Shown here one piece after another: positions 28,054 to 42,600 of a stretch of DNA of 64,000 nt. A program made the translations under genes and the position numbers. Position 1 is the first letter of the stretch. Each line of letters begins with the position of its first letter. The DNA lies in NCBI RefSeq assembly GCF_003688595.1, contig NZ_RCWT01000011.1:434001-498000 (forward strand), given 5' to 3'. This stretch comes from Sphingomonas sp. PP-F2F-G114-C0414. Lineage in GTDB: Bacteria > Pseudomonadota > Alphaproteobacteria > Sphingomonadales > Sphingomonadaceae. The notes beneath the pieces are model-generated. The model worked only from the letters and a program-made list of their open reading frames with translations, ran no database searches and was not told the origin of the DNA.

Positions 28054-28622
28054 TCACTTGGCCGCCATCGCACGCTTCACGCGCGCTTCGAGTTCGGGCC
28101 CGCCGCCGTCGCCGAAGCCGTAGGCGGTGTGGATCTGCCGCCCCTTGGCGTCGAACAGATAGACGCGCGGAATGCCGACCTTGCCGTCGGGGATGTCCTT
28201 GATGTCCTTGCCGATGATCTGGCGGTACGCATCGACGTCCGCGACGACGTAGTCGATGTCGCTCATGCCCGCACGCTGCAGGAACTGCGCGATCGCGGCC
28301 GGCGGTTGGGTCCGATCGGGACTACCCTCGCTACGGTTGATGTAGAGGAAGTTGTAGCCGCTGCCCAAGTCCTTGCGGATCTTGTTCAGATACGGGGCTT
28401 CGGCGATGCACGGCGGGCACCAGCTCGCCCAGATCGACACGAGGGTGGGTTTGCCTGGCGTGATGCGCGATCCGAGCGGGATCGCCTTGCCTTCGCGCGT
28501 CTTCACCATGACTTGCGCGATCGTAGTGATCGAGCGACCCGTGGTCGGCGCGGTTTCCTGCGCCACGGCCGGCGCGATACTGAAAGCGGTCAGCGCCACC
28601 GCCAACACCGTGGTGCGCATGT

Positions 28623-28626
<4 letters not shown>
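28054..28626 (-). CDS. TlpA-family thioredoxin-like exported protein
   Basis: 190 aa. Signal peptide ([19 protein letters not shown]), then a thioredoxin fold with the active site [13 protein letters not shown] and cis-Pro region [13 protein letters not shown]. It probably reduces or exchanges disulfides in the periplasm. Its ATG overlaps the mutase stop (ATGA, 28623-28626), so it is translated together with a cytoplasmic B12 enzyme; the functional link is not obvious. Confidence 0.85.
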
Positions 28627-30890
<2,264 letters not shown>

Positions 30891-30903
30891 TACCTAGCAC
30901 CTG

Positions 30904-31005
30904 GTTCCCCGGCGAAGGCCGGGGCCCAGCCCCTCAAACACACCGCGCGCGGGAGCGCGTTCGATGCTGCGCATCGAGCCTGGGCCCCGGCCTTCGCCGG
31001 GGAAC
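30904..31005. repeat. REPIN-like element, perfect 26-bp inverted repeat
   Basis: Exact inverted arms at 30904-30929 and 30980-31005 (GTTCCCCGGCGAAGGCCGGG and its complement), a sister of the 24036 and 53519 elements with different outer and inner ends. It fills the 130-nt gap between the hydratase and mutase genes. Confidence 0.85.
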
Positions 31006-31020
31006 GAGTAGCAGAAGGCA

Positions 31021-31806
31021 TCACTTGCCCGTGAACACCGGCTTGCGCTTCGTCAGGAACGCGAGGCCGCCCTCCATCGAATCCGTAGACCCGCGCGCCT
31101 CACGCTGGTTCGCCGCCTCGGCCTGCATCGCGGTCGCGTAATCCGTCTCGTACCCCGCGGTGATCGCCCGGCGCATCAACCCCAGCGCCACCGTCGGCAT
31201 CGCCGCCAGCCGCTCGGCCAGCGCGAACGCCTCCGCGTCCAGCGCATCATCAGCGACGACCTTGTGGACCATCCCCCAGTCAAGCGCCTTCGCCGCCGGC
31301 ACCCGCTCGCCGAGCATCATCATCTCGGTCGCACGAGCTTTGCCAATCAGCCGCGGCAGCATCCACGACGCGCCGCCGTCGGGCACCAGTCCGATGTTCA
31401 CGAACGCCTGGAGGAAATACGCGGTCTCACTCGCGACGCAGAAATCGGCGGCGAGCGCGAGGCTGCAGCCGATCCCAGCCGCGGGCCCGCGTACTGCGCT
31501 CACCACCGGCACCGACAGATCGGCGATCGCCGCCATCGTCGGATTATAGCTGCCCGTCAGCGCCGCGAACGTCGCCTCGCCCGGATCGTCCGACCCGAGC
31601 GCCCCGCCGCCGACGTCCGCGCCCGAACAGAACGCACGCCCCGTGCCCGCAATCAGCACCGCCCGCGCACCATCCAGGTCGCCCAGCGCCGCGCGCAGTT
31701 CCTCGAACATCGCCGGCGGTGCGGCGTTCAGCCGGTCGGGCCGGTTGAGCGTCAGCACCAGCACGTCGCCGCGCCGTTCGCTCAGGATATGCTCGTACGC
31801 GGCCAT
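31021..31806 (-). CDS. Enoyl-CoA hydratase/isomerase family protein
   Basis: Crotonase-fold protein of 261 aa. CoA/oxyanion loops are AGTGRAFCSGADVGGG (near 55-70) and VRGPAAGIGCSLALAADF (near 105-122). The position normally holding the second catalytic Glu carries NIGLVPDGGASWMLPRLIG, with Asp, as in PaaG-type isomerases rather than classical hydratases. The exact acyl-CoA is unknown. It follows mce by 10 nt and probably feeds the same acyl-CoA catabolism. Confidence 0.85.
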   Translation of the reverse strand: MAAYEHILSERRGDVLVLTLNRPDRLNAAPPAMFEELRAALGDLDGARAVLIAGTGRAFCSGADVGGGALGSDDPGEATFAALTGSYNPTMAAIADLSVPVVSAVRGPAAGIGCSLALAADFCVASETAYFLQAFVNIGLVPDGGASWMLPRLIGKARATEMMMLGERVPAAKALDWGMVHKVVADDALDAEAFALAERLAAMPTVALGLMRRAITAGYETDYATAMQAEAANQREARGSTDSMEGGLAFLTKRKPVFTGK

Positions 31807-31816
31807 CAGATCTCTC

Positions 31817-32242
31817 CTAGTGCGCGCCGGTATCGCCCGGCGTCTCCATCAACTCGACCAGCATGCCGCCGAAGTCCCTCGGGTGCACGAACACGATCGG
31901 CGTGCCGTGCGCGCCGATCCGCGGCTCGCCCAACACGGTCGCACCCTTCGCCTTCAAGTCGGCGACGGCCGCGGAGATGTCGGCGACTTCGAAACAGACA
32001 TGATGCTGCCCCCCGGCCGGGTTCTTGCGCAGGAACCCCGCGATCGGCGAACTCTCGTCATACGGCTCGATCAGCTCGATCTGCGTGTTCGGCGCATCGA
32101 TGAAGCACACCTTCACCCCCTGCGCGGGCAGGTCGAACGGCTCGCCGATCGCAGCCGCACCGAGCAGCAGGCGATACGTCTCGACCGACTTCGCGATCGA
32201 CGGCGTCGCGACCCCGACATGGTTGAGGCGACCCAATGTCAT
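31817..32242 (-). CDS. mce: Methylmalonyl-CoA epimerase
   Basis: 141 aa, VOC-fold metal enzyme that interconverts (S)- and (R)-methylmalonyl-CoA, the step between carboxylase and mutase. Metal ligands are His near the start (LNHVGVATPS), Gln/His in AGGQHHVCFEV and Glu at the end (GGMLVELMETP). ATG 32242 overlaps the upstream stop as ATGA (32239-32242). Ordinary length for the family. Confidence 0.93.
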   Translation of the reverse strand: MTLGRLNHVGVATPSIAKSVETYRLLLGAAAIGEPFDLPAQGVKVCFIDAPNTQIELIEPYDESSPIAGFLRKNPAGGQHHVCFEVADISAAVADLKAKGATVLGEPRIGAHGTPIVFVHPRDFGGMLVELMETPGDTGAH

Positions 32243-32742
32243 TGCGCATCTTTCGGTGGCGGCGGTGGCGTTGGAACCACGCCAAGCGTGTATCCGCACA
32301 CGCCGAGCACCTGCCGGATCATCGCATCGCTGGTCGGCGCGACGAAGTTCGCCTGCACCGCGAAGTTCGCGCCGTTGGTCGTCTCGACGCGCACCGTCTT
32401 CGACTTCACGAGAAACGTCGTCAGTCTGGTGATCGCTTCGGGATCAGTGACATAGGTCCCCGTTCCCGGAAACTGCCAGTTATAGGTGAACGCCGGCCCG
32501 CCATCGAAGCGCACCGCGACGGGTTTGTCCGCGCCCGACCCGAGCGGCTGCGGCTGGATGAACTGGATCGACACGATCGGCTCGGAGCCAACGTCGCATT
32601 TAACCACGAACCGCGAGAGACCATCATTGCCGGTGACCGATGCGGAGATGCTGCGCACGCCCGCCGCGTTGGTGCGATCGGCGAGGTTCCAGACGGGCGC
32701 CACGGCGGGAATCGCGGCCTGTGCAAGCAGCAGAGCGATCAT
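32239..32742 (-). CDS. Small exported protein of unknown function
   Basis: 167 aa. A short hydrophobic start (MIALLLAQAAIPAVAPVW) could be a signal peptide. The body is beta-rich with two Cys (VVKCDVG, LGVCGYTLG) and ends in TPPPPPKDAQ. No family recognised. It is locked between two ATGA overlaps (with the coiled-coil gene upstream and mce downstream), so it belongs to the propionate operon by position. Function unknown. Confidence 0.65.
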   Translation of the reverse strand: MIALLLAQAAIPAVAPVWNLADRTNAAGVRSISASVTGNDGLSRFVVKCDVGSEPIVSIQFIQPQPLGSGADKPVAVRFDGGPAFTYNWQFPGTGTYVTDPEAITRLTTFLVKSKTVRVETTNGANFAVQANFVAPTSDAMIRQVLGVCGYTLGVVPTPPPPPKDAQ

Positions 32743-32951
32743 CGTTCGATCCTTGGCAAAGGTCGTACCCCTGACCGCACTTCTTCAAACGCTTCCAGGC
32801 GGATCAAGCGTCCGTTGATCTGGATGACTGAATCGACCACGCGTCGCACCTGTGCATTCGTCGCGGCCAGTTCTTCGTTCAATCGCTCCACCTTGCTGCG
32901 GAGCAGGATAACGGACTCGATCGTCCGCATCGCGTCGCCGATCATGCTCAT
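32739..32951 (-). CDS. Small coiled-coil protein, unknown
   Basis: 70 aa beginning MSMIGDAMRTIESVILLRSK. The middle (VERLNEELAATNAQVRRVVD) is a predicted coiled coil. ATG 32951 overlaps the stop of the RHH gene by ATGA and its own stop overlaps the next start, so three small genes are translated as a chain. By size and position it could be the partner of the RHH protein; no known toxin motif is visible. Confidence 0.6.
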   Translation of the reverse strand: MSMIGDAMRTIESVILLRSKVERLNEELAATNAQVRRVVDSVIQINGRLIRLEAFEEVRSGVRPLPRIER

Positions 32952-33250
32952 GCGACACACTCCGCTTCGGACAAGCCGGCGTCGCGCAACTTGGCATCGA
33001 TGTCAGCACGCAAGCGCTGCTGCCCCTCGATCGCCTGATCGAGCGCGGCGTGCATCGCCGGCAGCGCATCGTCGAGTTCGTGGATCAGCAGCTTGAAGCG
33101 GTCGTCCTCGCTCATGTCGCCCTCGATGACATAGCGCGTCGTCGCCTCGCGCACGACATGGCCGACGGACATGCCGTTGCTCGCGGCAAACGCATCGAGC
33201 GCGGCCTTGTGATCGGGGGTAGTCAGAAACGTCACGCGTTCGGTCTGCAT
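32948..33250 (-). CDS. Ribbon-helix-helix (CopG/plasmid-mob-like) protein
   Basis: 100 aa. The N-terminal MQTERVTFLTTPDHKAALDA is an RHH strand plus helix, followed by a second helix GMSVGHVVREATTRYV; the remainder is helical and acidic. RHH proteins bind DNA as dimers and often self-regulate, commonly as antitoxins. Here it opens the chain RHH-coiled coil-exported protein-mce. ATG 33250 is used. A toxin cannot be named. Confidence 0.65.
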   Translation of the reverse strand: MQTERVTFLTTPDHKAALDAFAASNGMSVGHVVREATTRYVIEGDMSEDDRFKLLIHELDDALPAMHAALDQAIEGQQRLRADIDAKLRDAGLSEAECVA

Positions 33251-33307
33251 GTCACGACTCCTTCGCATGACATGATAATGCGCTTGTCATCACCGAACAA
33301 GCATGGC

Positions 33308-34834
33308 TCACAGCGGGATGTTATCATGCTTCTTCCACGGATTCTCCAGCGCCTTGCCGCGGAGTTTCCGGAGGCCTAGCGCGATGCGGCGGCGCGTCGA
33401 GTGGGGTTGGATCACCTCGTCGATGAAGCCCTTCGACGCGGCGACGAACGGGTTGGCGAACCGCGCCTCGTATTCCGCGGTGCGCTCGGCGATCTCTTCC
33501 GGCGTCTTGCCGCGGAAGATGATCTCGACCGCGCCCTTCGCGCCCATCACCGCGATCTCGGCGGTCGGCCATGCATAGTTGAGGTCGCCGCGCAGGTGCT
33601 TCGACGCCATCACGTCGTACGCGCCGCCATACGCTTTCCGCGTGATGACGGTGATCTTCGGCACGGTCGCCTCGGCATAGGCGAACAGGAGTTTCGCGCC
33701 GTGCTTGATGATGCCGTTATGCTCCTGCGCGGTACCGGGCAGGAAGCCGGGAACGTCGACGAAGGTCACGATCGGGATCTCGAATGCATCGCAGAACCGC
33801 ACGAACCGCGCGGCCTTCTTCGACGAATTGATGTCGAGTACGCCCGCGAGCACCATCGGCTGGTTTGCTACGAAGCCGACCGTGCGGCCCTCGATGCGGC
33901 CGAAGCCGGTGATGATGTTCGCCGCATGCGCCGGCTGCGTCTCGAAGAAATCGCCTTCGTCGACGGTCTTCCGGATCAGCTCGTGCATGTCGTAGGGCTG
34001 GTTCGCCGACGCCGGGATCAGCGTGTCGAGGCTGTCCTCGATCCGGTCCCATTCGTCCGCGGTCGGGCGCTCGGGTACGCCGTCACGGTTCGACGCGGGC
34101 AGGAAATCGAAGAAATCGCGCGCGGCCAACAAGGCCTCGATATCATTCTCGAACGCGTTGTCGGCGACCGACGTCTTGGTGGTGTGAGTCACCGCGCCGC
34201 CGAGCGTCTCCTGCGTCACGACCTCGTTGGTCACCGTCTTGACCACGTCGGGGCCGGTGACGAACATGTAGCTCGAATCCTTCACCATGAAGATGAAGTC
34301 GGTCATCGCGGGGCTGTAGACCGCGCCACCCGCGCACGGGCCCATGATCAGCGAGAGCTGCGGCACGACACCGGATGCGAGCGCGTTGCGCTGGAATACC
34401 TCGGCATAGCCGCCGAGCGAGGCGACGCCCTCTTGGATACGCGCGCCGCCGCTGTCGTTCAGGCCGATGATCGGCGCGCCGACCTTCATCGCACTGTCCA
34501 TCACCTTGCAGATCTTCTGCGCGTGACGTTCGCTGAGCGACCCGCCGAACACGGTGAAGTCCTGGCTGAAGACGAAGACGAGGCGGCCGTTGATCGTGCC
34601 CGAGCCGGTGACCACGCCGTCGCCGGGGATCATCTGGTCCTGCATGCCGAAATCGACGCAGTTATGCTCGACATACATGTCGAGCTCCTCGAACGATCCC
34701 TCGTCCAGCAGCACGTCAAGGCGCTCCCTCGCGGTGAGCTTACCCTTGGCGTGCTGCGCTGCGATCCGCTTGAGGCCCCCGCCGACTCTGGCGGCTTCGC
34801 GGCGGCGTTCAAGCTCTTCGATCGTCGATGACAT
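33308..34834 (-). CDS. pccB: Propionyl-CoA carboxylase beta subunit (carboxyltransferase)
   Basis: 508 aa. It transfers carboxyl from PccA biotin to propionyl-CoA. Both crotonase-like halves are present: [36 protein letters not shown], and in the second half [18 protein letters not shown] and [17 protein letters not shown], the acyl-CoA and carboxybiotin loops. It ends [17 protein letters not shown], typical of PccB. ATG 34834 has GGACGGAGAG upstream. First gene of the minus-strand propionate run, divergent from the ScfR-type regulator with a shared 100-nt control region. Confidence 0.95.
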   Translation of the reverse strand: MSSTIEELERRREAARVGGGLKRIAAQHAKGKLTARERLDVLLDEGSFEELDMYVEHNCVDFGMQDQMIPGDGVVTGSGTINGRLVFVFSQDFTVFGGSLSERHAQKICKVMDSAMKVGAPIIGLNDSGGARIQEGVASLGGYAEVFQRNALASGVVPQLSLIMGPCAGGAVYSPAMTDFIFMVKDSSYMFVTGPDVVKTVTNEVVTQETLGGAVTHTTKTSVADNAFENDIEALLAARDFFDFLPASNRDGVPERPTADEWDRIEDSLDTLIPASANQPYDMHELIRKTVDEGDFFETQPAHAANIITGFGRIEGRTVGFVANQPMVLAGVLDINSSKKAARFVRFCDAFEIPIVTFVDVPGFLPGTAQEHNGIIKHGAKLLFAYAEATVPKITVITRKAYGGAYDVMASKHLRGDLNYAWPTAEIAVMGAKGAVEIIFRGKTPEEIAERTAEYEARFANPFVAASKGFIDEVIQPHSTRRRIALGLRKLRGKALENPWKKHDNIPL

Positions 34835-34877
34835 CGTCTCTCCGTCCTGTTGCTGGCCTTCACAGAGCGGGAGGCTT

Positions 34878-34922
34878 CGCGCAAATGCAATGTTGCAAAG
34901 TTGTACGGACCATGTTTGCAAA
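34878..34922. promoter_or_regulatory. Candidate operator for the ScfR/PccR regulator
   Basis: Between pccB and the regulator gene there is a perfect TTTGCAAA palindrome at 34915-34922, a seven-base match TTGCAAA at 34893-34899 and half sites GCAAA (34881-34885) and TGCAA (34886-34890). The PccR regulator of propionyl-CoA carboxylase in purple bacteria is, as I recall, reported to bind repeated TTTGCAAA boxes. The centres of the two best boxes are 23 nt apart, about two turns. The perfect box lies 12 nt before the regulator start, so self-repression is plausible. Confidence 0.55.
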
Positions 34923-34934
34923 CTAGGTGGAGGC

Positions 34935-36329
34935 ATGACCCTTCCCGCACGTCGCCTCTTCGTCGGACACCGCCTGCGCGACCTGCGCCGCGTCCTCGGC
35001 ATCAGCCAAGCGGCGATGGCGGCGCGGATCGGGCTGTCGGTGAGCTATCTCTCGCAGATCGAGAATGGCGACCGCCCGGTGACCGAGGGCGTGCTGATCA
35101 CGCTCGCGCGTGAGTTTCCGGCGGATTGGGGGAGCATCGATGCGGCGGACGATACCGCGTTGCTGATCGCGACGCTGGAGGCGGTGTCGGATACGAGTGT
35201 GGAGGCACCTGCGCTCGACGAGACCGCGGTGCGCCGCGCAGTGAAGCACCAGCCGTTGCTGGCGCAGCGCCTCGTCGCGATGCACGACGCCTATCGGCGC
35301 GCGCAGGAGCAGTTGCGGGCGCTGGACGACCGGCTGGTGGCGGGGTCGGGTGCGCCTGGGTTGCTGCCGTGGGAGGACGTGCGCGACTGGTTTCATGCGG
35401 CGGGCAATTATGTCGATGCGCTCGATCGGCGGGCGGAGGAGATCGGCGAGACGCTGGGCGCGGATCGGATCGCGGCGCTAGAGGCTCGGCTTGCCGCGCG
35501 CGGCGTGTCGGTCGCGATCTCGGGCGCGCTCGCCGCACCGTTGCGCGACTATGACGGCGCGACTCTGCGGCTCGATGGATCGCAGCCCGGCGAGACGACC
35601 CTGTTCTCGCTCGCGCACCAGGTCGCGCGGCACGAGTTCGGCGACGTCATCGGTGGCATCGTCGCGGCGTCGGAAATGGCGTCCGAGACGGCGCGCGCGC
35701 TGCTGACCGCGGGGCTGACCAATTACGCGGCCGGGGCGATCGTCATGCCCTATACGCGCTTCCGCACCGAGGCTCGGAGCGTCCGCCACGACATCGATCG
35801 GTTGCGGCGGATCTTCGGGACGAGTTTCGAGCAGACGTGTCACCGGCTCTCGACGTTGCAGCGACCGGGGGCGCTCGGCATTCCGTTCTTCTTCTGCCGG
35901 GTCGACATGGCGGGGAACATCACGAAACGTCACTCCGCCACGCGATTGCAGTTCGCGCGGTTCGGAGGGGCGTGTCCGTTGTGGATCGTCCACGAAGCAG
36001 TGGCGATCCCCGACCGCATCCTGACGCAGCTGATCGAGACGACCGACGGCATCCGCTATGTCTCGATGGCGAAGGGGCTGGTGAAGCCGTCCGAAACGTA
36101 CACGCGACCGGCGCGGCGCTATGCGGTGGCGCTGGGGTGCGAGGAGGCGAATGCGTCGGAGTTCATTTATGCGGATGCGCTGGGGACCGGAGGGATCGCG
36201 ACGCCGATCGGGTCTTCGTGTCGCGTTTGCTTGCGGACGGACTGCGACCAAAGGGCGTTTCCGCCGGCGGCGAGTAGGATACGGGTAGATCCAGACCGGC
36301 GCGGCGCGGTGCCGTACGAGGTGGTTTAA
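34935..36329 (+). CDS. Short-chain fatty acyl-CoA regulator, XRE family (ScfR/PccR-type)
   Basis: 464 aa. N-terminal HTH ([20 protein letters not shown] then [19 protein letters not shown]). The middle has the HEFGD-like segment [16 protein letters not shown] of the IrrE-related fold, and the C terminus has the family's Cys-containing acyl-CoA-sensing part ([38 protein letters not shown]). Such regulators sense propionyl-CoA or another short acyl-CoA and control its assimilation genes. ATG 34935 has AGGTGGAGG just upstream. Divergent from pccB. Confidence 0.9.
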   Translation: MTLPARRLFVGHRLRDLRRVLGISQAAMAARIGLSVSYLSQIENGDRPVTEGVLITLAREFPADWGSIDAADDTALLIATLEAVSDTSVEAPALDETAVRRAVKHQPLLAQRLVAMHDAYRRAQEQLRALDDRLVAGSGAPGLLPWEDVRDWFHAAGNYVDALDRRAEEIGETLGADRIAALEARLAARGVSVAISGALAAPLRDYDGATLRLDGSQPGETTLFSLAHQVARHEFGDVIGGIVAASEMASETARALLTAGLTNYAAGAIVMPYTRFRTEARSVRHDIDRLRRIFGTSFEQTCHRLSTLQRPGALGIPFFFCRVDMAGNITKRHSATRLQFARFGGACPLWIVHEAVAIPDRILTQLIETTDGIRYVSMAKGLVKPSETYTRPARRYAVALGCEEANASEFIYADALGTGGIATPIGSSCRVCLRTDCDQRAFPPAASRIRVDPDRRGAVPYEVV

Positions 36330-36348
36330 CCTCCGCATCCCTAAATCC

Positions 36349-36441
36349 GTCATCCCCGCGCAGGCGGGGATCCATACCCTCGGACTGTCCTGACGATCGC
36401 AAATGTCAGCCAATATGGGTTCCCGCCTCCGCGGGAATGAC
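36349..36441. repeat. REP-like element (GTCATCCC family)
   Basis: GTCATCCCCGCGCAGGCGGGGA at the left and TCCCGCCTCCGCGGGAATGAC at the right form the outer arms, each a hairpin. Same family as 2182-2288. It lies between the convergent regulator and thioesterase genes, ending 3 nt before the thioesterase stop, and may separate their transcripts. Confidence 0.8.
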
Positions 36442-36444
36442 GAA

Positions 36445-36858
36445 CTAGGCGGCCGCCGGGTCCTTCGGAAAGAAATGCTCGACGACGCTGTTCGCTAGCC
36501 GCGACGGCCGGAGCGTCTCCGCATCCAGGCAGCACCAGCTCGACTTCACCTCGGCGAGCACGTCCTCGCCGCGTTTGATGATCGTCTCGTAGAACGCGCG
36601 CGCGCCTTGGACCTTCTCCAGCAGCACGGTCGCGATCACGTCGTCGTCGAGAAACGCGGGTTTGCGGTACGTGATCTCGTGCTTGAGCGCGACCCAGAGG
36701 TGCCCCGCCACCGCCTCGGCGGGCGCGAGGCGCTGCCAATGGTCGATCACCGCGGCCTGTACCCACTTCAGATAGTTCGCGTTGTTGACGTGACCCATGA
36801 AGTCGATGTCGGCCGGCTCGATGCCGATGGCGTAGGTATGGGGAATCGCTGTTGTCAC
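36445..36858 (-). CDS. Acyl-CoA thioesterase, 4HBT hot-dog family
   Basis: 137 aa from the GTG at 36858 (start reading TTAIPHTYAIGIEPADIDFM). The catalytic hot-dog signature is DIDFMGHVNNANYLKWVQAA, with the Asp and His of the 4-hydroxybenzoyl-CoA thioesterase/YbgC type, then LWVALKHEITYRKPAFLDDD. It hydrolyses an unidentified acyl-CoA. An in-frame ATG at 36888 would add ten residues; neither start has a good ribosome site. Divergent from clpB. The frame continues far upstream only as the clpB shadow. Confidence 0.85.
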   Translation of the reverse strand: MTTAIPHTYAIGIEPADIDFMGHVNNANYLKWVQAAVIDHWQRLAPAEAVAGHLWVALKHEITYRKPAFLDDDVIATVLLEKVQGARAFYETIIKRGEDVLAEVKSSWCCLDAETLRPSRLANSVVEHFFPKDPAAA

Positions 36859-36974
36859 GCGCGATATATAGCATGCGAACCTGAACATAGCGATGACGGC
36901 GGCGCTTCGATACCGACAATAAACGCTATTCCAGTCGTGCCGCGCGAGCCCTAGCATCCGACCTGCGCCCGCCT

Positions 36975-37004
36975 CTTGTGTTGCCCAAATACAACACCAT
37001 CTTT
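36975..37004 (+). promoter_or_regulatory. Candidate heat-shock (RpoH-type) promoter and inverted repeat before clpB
   Basis: CTTG at 36975-36978 and CCATCTTT at 36997-37004 are 18 nt apart, a partial fit to the CTTG/CCCAT or CYTATNT pattern of RpoH promoters. Within it, GTGTTG (36978-36983) and CAACAC (36992-36997) form a perfect inverted repeat with an 8-nt centre. ClpB genes are usually RpoH-dependent, which is the only reason to prefer this reading. Confidence 0.35.
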
Positions 37005-37038
37005 CGGCGAACACCGAAACTTCCCACAGGAATTCGTC

Positions 37039-39618
<2,580 letters not shown>

Positions 39619-39643
39619 GCCGCCTTCGAACGACAAAAAAAAG

Positions 39644-39676
39644 GGGCGGCAGATCGATGATCTGCCGCCCTTTTTT
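39644..39676. terminator. Strong bidirectional intrinsic terminator
   Basis: Perfect 12-bp stem GGGCGGCAGATC (39644-39655) and GATCTGCCGCCC (39659-39670) with a 3-nt loop. Eight A precede it and six T follow, so it works for clpB on the plus strand and for the TonB receptor gene on the minus strand. Confidence 0.92.
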
Positions 39677-39695
39677 CTTGGTCCCGAAGGATCGT

Positions 39696-42600
39696 TTACA
39701 TGTCGATGGTCAGACCGACGAACAGGTAGCGACCGACAGCGTCGTAGATGCCGGGATAGGTGTTGCCGTTACCGAACGAACCGATCGGCGATGCCGTCGC
39801 GCTGAGGATCGGCGGCGTCTTGTCGAACACGTTGTTGGCACCCATGCGGAAGGTGAACTTGTCCTCGACACGCACCGTTGCGGCGAGATCGAAGTAGCTC
39901 TGCGCCTTCACGCGGGCATCACGGACGAAGAACGGACCGCTGAGATCGGAATCGCTGCTGGTGCGCTCGAACTTCGTCGCCGACAGGTAACGCCAGTTAC
40001 CCGAGAAGCCGATGCCGTTCGGGGTGTTCAGCGAGATGCGCGCCTGGTGACGCCACTTGGACATCGGATAGCCGCACTGTGCGCCGAACAGACCTGCGCA
40101 ATCGAACTTCGCCCCAGCCTTGTCGGAGGTGAACTTGTCGACATACGTGCCGTTGAACGAGAGCCCGATCGTGCCGATGCTGTCCGAACGGAACGTGTAG
40201 CCAGCCGACGTCTCGATGCCCTGCGTCAACAGCGAACCGGCGTTGACGTTGGTATCGACGATGAACCCGTTCGTGCCCTGGAACAGCGTGCCGTTGGCGT
40301 CGCGGTTGATCGCCCCGCAGAAGCTCTGCTGACCCGTCGCGATGCACTGTGCGATGATCGTGTCGGCACCGATGGTACCGATGCGATCGTTCAGCTTGAT
40401 CCGGAAGCCATCGACCGACAGGTTGAAGCCCGGCAGGAACGACGGACGCAGGATGGCGCCGATGGTGACCGTGTCGGCCTTTTCGGGCTTCAGGTTCGGG
40501 TTGCCACCGACCAGGCCGTTATACTGCTCCGAAGGGTTGTCCTGGACCAGACCGAAGCGGTTTGCAGGGACACCTGCACGGGCGCACTGTGCCGCCGTGT
40601 TGCCGTTGACCAGACCGTTGACGGCCAGACCTGCGCAAGGATCGGTCGCACCGTCGATCTGGACCGACTGCTGGGCAAACAATTCCTGCGTGTTCGGCGC
40701 ACGAACCGCACGATTGTAGCCGCCACGGAAGCGGATGTCCGAGATCGGCGCCCAGACCAGTTCACCCTTGTACGAGCTTGCCGACCCTGCGGTGCTGTAG
40801 CTCGCATAGCGGTAGCCGCCGCTGACGGTCAGTTCGTTGAAGAACGGGCGACCGCTGACGAGCGGGACGATGAGTTCGCTGAACGCTTCCTTGACGTCGT
40901 AGCTGCCACGGATCGGCAACGTCGCGCCGCCCTGGCCGGCGAGATCGCCGCTCAGGAAGCCGTTGTCGACTTCGAGGCTCAGCGACTCCTTGCGGTACTC
41001 GCCACCGACGTTCAGCGCGATGCCCTCGCTCGCGTACGGCGACTGGACGCCGTACTCACCACCCCGGAAGGTCATCGACGCGTTGACGACCTTTTCCTTG
41101 TTCTCGCCCGACTGGAAACCAGGGGTCTGGACGTAGCCCAGTGCCGCCGGCGTGATCCCTGCCGCGCCGAAGATGTTCAGCGGGACGCAGCTCGGATCGG
41201 TACCGTCGACGACCGAGCGGCAGACCGCCTGACCGAGCGTCGCCGAGCCGGGACGCGTGTCGGTGATCGCATCGAGCGCACGCGTGGTCCGCGCGATCGA
41301 GAATTCGTTGCGATACACCTGGTTGAACACGGTGCTGCCGAACTGGCCGTACGCCTCGTACGAGATGCCCTTGTCGATGTCGCCGCGGGCGCCGAGGACG
41401 TAACGGTACTGCGTGTGACGGAGATCCGCCTGGCGACCGCCGCCTTCGACGTTGCGACGACCGATCGTGACGTTCGCCTGCTGATACTGCGTGCCGTCGG
41501 GGTTGGTCAGGTTGATGACGTTGCCGTTGGCATCCCGCTTGAGGTTCGTGTTGCGGAAGAAGGTCGCCTGCTGCGCCGCCGACAGGAACGGGTTGTTGCT
41601 GTTCAGGGTGTCAGTGTTGCTGAAGTCACCCGACGGGGCGATCTGCGCAACCGAGCGATCGTCCATGAACATGAACTCGGCATACGGCTTGAACGCACTG
41701 CTGACTTCGTAGTTGGCCAGGAAGCCCGCGGTGTAACGCGTATCGGGACGCTGGTAATAGTTCAGCGGGTTGGCGTTGTAGAGCGTACGACCGGGGGTCA
41801 GCGCACCTGCGCCGTTCAGCGTGTACTGCTGCTGCAGGCCGCTTGCTGCGCCGTTGACGACTGAATCGCCGAGCGAGAAGTTCGCTGGCGCTGCCGTGGT
41901 CGAACCGCCGCAGACATAGTCGTTGCCACCGGCGCCCGGGGTATTGAAACCGCACGAGCTGTAGTCGCGCGAACCCTGCAGGATCGCACCGATCTTGCGG
42001 TAGCCGCCGTAGCCGACGACATGGCCGCGACCGTCGCTGGTACCCGCGCCGACCTTGAAGTTGATATCGAACTGCGTACCGTCGAACGACTGGCCGGTCG
42101 GCGCCGGATAGCCGCGTGCGGTGTTCAGCGCCTTGAAACGCGCGCTGTCGTTATTGTGGTTGTAGATGCCGCCCGAGGTATCGATGCTGAAACCCTCGTA
42201 ATCGGTATCGAGCACGAAGTTGACGACGCCGGCGATTGCGTCCGAACCATAGACCGTACCAGCGCCGCCGGTCAGCACGTCGACGCGCTTGAGCAACGAC
42301 GTCGGGATCATGTTGACGTCGGCCGCTGCGCTGGCCGTGCTGCTCGACGACGGGTTGCCCGGCATCAGGCGGCGGCCATTGACCAGCACCAGCGTGCGCG
42401 ATTCACCGAGGTTGCGAAGGTTGATCGTCGCGGTGCCGGTCGAACCGTTCGACACCGACGAGGTCTGCGACGCGAAGGCCGACGGCAGGCTGTTCAGCAC
42501 GTCTTCGATACGCGTCGCGCCGCGCAGCTTGATGTCTGCTGCGTTGACGACGGTGATCGGGCTCGCCGAGGTCAGGTTCGGGTTGGAGATGCGCGAACCG

